From: Mesorhizobium sp. NZP2298
Lineage (GTDB): Bacteria > Pseudomonadota > Alphaproteobacteria > Rhizobiales > Rhizobiaceae
Length of the DNA stretch: 64,000 nt
Reading direction: 5' to 3'
Assembly (NCBI RefSeq): GCF_013170825.1
Contig: NZ_CP033365.1
Span: forward strand, 5,716,001 to 5,780,000
Part shown: positions 61,070 to 64,000 of the stretch, in pieces
Numbering within the stretch: position 1 is the first letter of the stretch
Layout: the number at the start of each line of letters is the position of its first letter
Position numbers and translations under genes: made by a program
The notes under the pieces: generated by a model
The model's input: the letters and a program-made list of their open reading frames with translations, nothing else
The model's database searches: none
What the model was told of the DNA's origin: nothing

Positions 61070-62563
61070 ATGTCCGCGCATTTCGCCCGCTCGCATCGCC
61101 ACGAAGCGCTCGACCGCCTCGCCGACCGCCGGCTGCTGCGCGAGTTGGCCTATGTCGACGGCCACTGGACGGCGAGCGAGGCCGCCGAAAGTTTTGAGGT
61201 CACCGATCCGGCGACCGGCACCACGGTCGCCTTCGTTGCCGCGCTGGATGCGCGGCAAACGACAAAAGCGATCGATGCCGCCGCATGCGCCTTTCCTGCC
61301 TGGCGGTCGCTGCTGCCGCAGGAGCGGTCAAGAATCCTGCGAAAATGGTTCGAGCTGATCATCGCAGCGAAAGACGATCTGGCTCTGCTGATGACGCTGG
61401 AGCAGGGCAAGCCCCTGCAGGAGTCGCTCGGCGAGATCGACTACGCCGCCTCCTTCGTCGAATGGTACGCGGAGGAAGCCAAGCGCCTCAACACCGAGAG
61501 CGTCACCAGCCATCTGCCGAACGCGGAAATGATGATACGCCGCGAACCGCTCGGCGTCGTCGGCGTCGTCACACCGTGGAATTTTCCGTCGGCCATGTTG
61601 ACCCGCAAGGCGGCCGCCGCCCTTGCCGCCGGCTGCACCATCGTCGCGCACCCGTCCTCGGAAACGCCGCTGTCGGCGCTGGCGCTGGCCGAACTTGGCG
61701 AGCGCGCCGGTCTGCCGGCCGGGGTCTTCAACATCGTCACAGGCAGGGCCGCGACCATCATCGGGCGGATGTGCGAGGATCCGCGAATCCGTGGCATGAG
61801 CTTTACCGGCTCGACCGAGATCGGCAGGCTGATCGCGGCACAGAGTGCGCCGACGATGAAGCGGCTGGTGATGGAGCTTGGCGGCCACGCGCCACTGATC
61901 GTCTTTGCCGATGCCGATCTGGACAAAGCGGTAGGCATTGCCATCGATGCCAAATTCGCCACATCGGGCCAGGATTGCCTTGCCGCCAACCGGATCTATG
62001 TCCAGCGTCCGCTCTACGAGCGCTTCTGTGCCGCCTTTGCGAGGCGCATCGAGGCGCTGCGGACCGGTAACGGCCTTGCCGATAAAACCGACATCGGACC
62101 GCTGATGCATGAGCGCGCCGTCGCAAAGGTCGAGGAACAGGTCGCCGATGCGCTTGCCCATGGCGCGCGCTGTCTCACTGGCGGCAAGCGGCATCAGGCT
62201 GGGCCATTGTTCTACCAGCCGACACTGCTGGCCGATGTCGCCGATGAGGCGTTGATCATGCACGAAGAGACCTTCGGGCCGGTCGCGGCGGTCACGCCCT
62301 TCGACAGCGAGGACGAGGTCATCGGACGCGCCAACGCCACCGAATACGGCCTGGTCGCCTATGTCGTGACAGAGAACGGCGCGCGCCAGCAGCGCATGGG
62401 CCGGGCGCTCGACTATGGCATGGTTGCCGTCAACCGCGTCAAGATCACCGGCGCGCCGATCCCCTTTGGCGGCGTCAAGCAATCCGGCATCGGCCGCGAA
62501 GGTTCGCGCCATGGGCTGGAGGCTTTCACCGATCTCAAATATCTCTGCCTGAATGTGGCTTAA
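61070..62563 (+). CDS. doeC: semialdehyde dehydrogenase DoeC (aspartate-semialdehyde oxidation in ectoine breakdown)
   Basis: A 497-residue aldehyde dehydrogenase. The catalytic residues are Asn171 (TPWNFPSAM), Glu269 (VMELGGHAP) and Cys303 (TSGQDCLAANR). It resembles succinate-semialdehyde dehydrogenases (gabD/Ssd), and in this cluster oxidises L-aspartate beta-semialdehyde to aspartate. The Lys that usually starts the KPxExTP cofactor motif is His (VAHPSSETP), which might shift NAD/NADP preference. ATG 61070 follows GGGAGGCCTCGACC. Confidence 0.88.
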   Translation: MSAHFARSHRHEALDRLADRRLLRELAYVDGHWTASEAAESFEVTDPATGTTVAFVAALDARQTTKAIDAAACAFPAWRSLLPQERSRILRKWFELIIAAKDDLALLMTLEQGKPLQESLGEIDYAASFVEWYAEEAKRLNTESVTSHLPNAEMMIRREPLGVVGVVTPWNFPSAMLTRKAAAALAAGCTIVAHPSSETPLSALALAELGERAGLPAGVFNIVTGRAATIIGRMCEDPRIRGMSFTGSTEIGRLIAAQSAPTMKRLVMELGGHAPLIVFADADLDKAVGIAIDAKFATSGQDCLAANRIYVQRPLYERFCAAFARRIEALRTGNGLADKTDIGPLMHERAVAKVEEQVADALAHGARCLTGGKRHQAGPLFYQPTLLADVADEALIMHEETFGPVAAVTPFDSEDEVIGRANATEYGLVAYVVTENGARQQRMGRALDYGMVAVNRVKITGAPIPFGGVKQSGIGREGSRHGLEAFTDLKYLCLNVA

Positions 62564-62600
62564 GCCGCGCCCGGTTTGTCTTTCAAGGAGTCAAGAAAAG

Positions 62601-63980
62601 ATGCTCGACCAGTCCAACGAACTCAATGCCTGGGATCGCGACCACTTCTTCCATCCCTCGACGCATATGGGCACGCATGCGCGGGGTGAGAGCCCGACCC
62701 GCATCATGGCCGGCGGTGAAGGCGTCACCGTGTGGGACAACAATGGCAAGAAGAGCATCGATGCCTTTGCCGGCCTCTATTGCGTCAATGTCGGCTACGG
62801 CCGCCAGAAGATCGCTGATGCGATCGCAACCCAGGCGAAGAACCTTGCCTATTATCATGCGTATGTCGGCCACGGCACCGAGGCCTCGATCACGCTTGCC
62901 AAAATGATCATCGACCGCGCGCCCAAGGGCATGTCGAGGGTCTATTTCGGCCTCTCCGGCTCCGACGCCAACGAAACCAACATCAAGCTGATCTGGTACT
63001 ACAACAACGTGCTCGGCCGGTCGGAGAAGAAGAAGATCATCTCGCGCTGGCGCGGCTATCACGGCTCGGGCGTGATGACGGGATCGCTGACCGGGCTCGA
63101 CCTGTTCCACAACGCTTTTGACCTGCCGCGCGCGCCGATCCTGCACACCGAAGCGCCTTACTATTTCCGCCGCGCCGACCGCTCGATGAGCGAGGAGCAG
63201 TTCTCGCAACACTGTGCCGACAGGCTCGAGGAGATGATCCTGGCCGAAGGGCCAGAAACCGTTGCCGCCTTCATCGGCGAGCCGATCCTCGGCACTGGCG
63301 GCATCGTGCCGCCGCCTGCCGGTTATTGGGAAAAGATCCAGGCGGTGCTGAAGAAATATGACGTGCTGCTGGTCGCCGACGAGGTGGTTACGGGCTTCGG
63401 TCGGCTGGGCACCATGTTCGGCTCCGACCATTACGGCATCAAACCGGACCTGATCACCATCGCCAAGGGCCTGACCTCGGCCTATGCGCCGCTTTCGGGC
63501 GTCATTGTCGCCGACAAGGTGTGGCAGGTGCTGGTCGAAGGTTCCGACAAGCTCGGCTCGCTCGGCCATGGCTGGACCTATTCGGCGCATCCGATCTGCG
63601 TTGCCGCGGGCGTGGCCAATCTCGAACTGATCGACGAGATGGATCTGGTGACAAATGCCCGCGAGACCGGTGCCTATTTCCGGGCCGAACTGGCAAAGGC
63701 CGTCGGTGGCCACAAGAATGTCGGCGACGTGCGCGGCGACGGCATGCTGGCGGCGGTCGAGTTCGTCACCGACAAGGACGACCGGGTGTTCTTCGATGCT
63801 TCGCAAAAGATCGGTCCGCAAGTGGCGACGGCGCTTGCCGCCAGCGGCGTCATCGGCCGCGCCATGCCGCAGGGCGACATACTCGGCTTCGCGCCGCCGC
63901 TCTGCCTGACGCGCGAAGAAGCCGACATCGTGGTGGCCAAGACCGCCGATGCGGTGAAAAGCGTGTTTGCCAATCTCTAA
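62601..63980 (+). CDS. doeD: L-2,4-diaminobutyrate transaminase DoeD (class III aminotransferase)
   Basis: A 459-residue class III PLP aminotransferase. The PLP Lys is Lys289 in DLITIAKGLTSAYAPL and the pairing Asp is Asp260 in LLVADEVVTGFGRLG. The N-terminus WDRDHFFHPSTHMGTHARGE is typical of this group of omega-transaminases. It converts diaminobutyrate to aspartate semialdehyde, the substrate of DoeC directly upstream. ATG 62601 follows AAGGAG; longer frames lack a site. It ends 20 bases before the window edge. Confidence 0.88.
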   Translation: MLDQSNELNAWDRDHFFHPSTHMGTHARGESPTRIMAGGEGVTVWDNNGKKSIDAFAGLYCVNVGYGRQKIADAIATQAKNLAYYHAYVGHGTEASITLAKMIIDRAPKGMSRVYFGLSGSDANETNIKLIWYYNNVLGRSEKKKIISRWRGYHGSGVMTGSLTGLDLFHNAFDLPRAPILHTEAPYYFRRADRSMSEEQFSQHCADRLEEMILAEGPETVAAFIGEPILGTGGIVPPPAGYWEKIQAVLKKYDVLLVADEVVTGFGRLGTMFGSDHYGIKPDLITIAKGLTSAYAPLSGVIVADKVWQVLVEGSDKLGSLGHGWTYSAHPICVAAGVANLELIDEMDLVTNARETGAYFRAELAKAVGGHKNVGDVRGDGMLAAVEFVTDKDDRVFFDASQKIGPQVATALAASGVIGRAMPQGDILGFAPPLCLTREEADIVVAKTADAVKSVFANL

Positions 63981-64000
63981 AATCGACGATGAATGCCATG

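Overview
The window is GC-rich, densely coded chromosomal or megaplasmid DNA of an alphaproteobacterium. Gene content and intergenic repeats fit the Rhizobiales, most likely Mesorhizobium or a close relative. This rests on the rhizobial ehuABCD-eutABCDE gene order, a phnWAY-type phosphonate pathway whose PhnA and PhnY residue numbers match my memory of the Sinorhizobium proteins, and palindromic repeats typical of Rhizobiales. The window is almost entirely catabolic: five complete ABC importers with their enzymes and regulators. I see no tRNA, rRNA, CRISPR array, transposase, phage gene or clear pseudogene. No gene-free stretch exceeds 300 bases; the longest is 5079-5371.

Region 1 (1-12829), peptide-type substrates: the 3' end of a LysR regulator, a converging FAD oxidoreductase and S9 peptidase pair, an M19-family dipeptidase, a complete Dpp/Opp-like ABC importer (5372-10753) and a CocE/NonD serine hydrolase. 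The dipeptidase and the importer share an inverted repeat, AGACA-N4-TGTCT, in their upstream regions.

Region 2 (12851-17579), housekeeping and accessory genes: a LysR regulator divergent from a quinone-oxidoreductase-like MDR enzyme, a zinc-ribbon protein, a Tim44-like membrane protein and a beta-propeller lactonase.

Region 3 (17707-34477), two sugar-type importers with unusual partners. The first operon encodes a possible 24-residue leader peptide, a MaoC-like protein lacking the usual catalytic His, a class III CoA-transferase, a binding-protein-like protein with no signal peptide, and a ribose-type ABC system whose double ATPase is split into two genes. The second operon has an IclR regulator, a family 1 binding protein, two permeases, a MalK-like ATPase, an enolase-superfamily dehydratase, a rhamnose-mutarotase-like protein, a Gfo/Idh/MocA oxidoreductase and a second MaoC protein; a COG3618 lactonase lies beside it. 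The enzymes suggest non-phosphorylative catabolism of a deoxy or acid sugar.

Region 4 (34492-46389), 2-aminoethylphosphonate use: import by PhnSTUV, PhnW transamination to phosphonoacetaldehyde, PhnY oxidation to phosphonoacetate and PhnA cleavage to acetate and phosphate. A PbfA-like lyase would feed hydroxylated aminoethylphosphonate into the same route. A LysR regulator diverges from phnW. A 2-hydroxyacid dehydrogenase of unknown role sits in the operon. Next to this lie a DeoR regulator and an 824-residue FAD/GcvT demethylase-like protein (46386-49732).

Region 5 (49819-63980), ectoine and hydroxyectoine catabolism: GntR regulator, eutEDCBA, ehuDCBA, the MocR-type regulator enuR and, divergently, doeX, doeC and doeD. 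The set covers import, ring opening, deacetylation, transamination and semialdehyde oxidation. Striking direct repeats lie in the ehuA promoter and between enuR and doeX.

A recurring architectural theme is a GC-rich hairpin just after the binding-protein gene in four of the five ABC operons.
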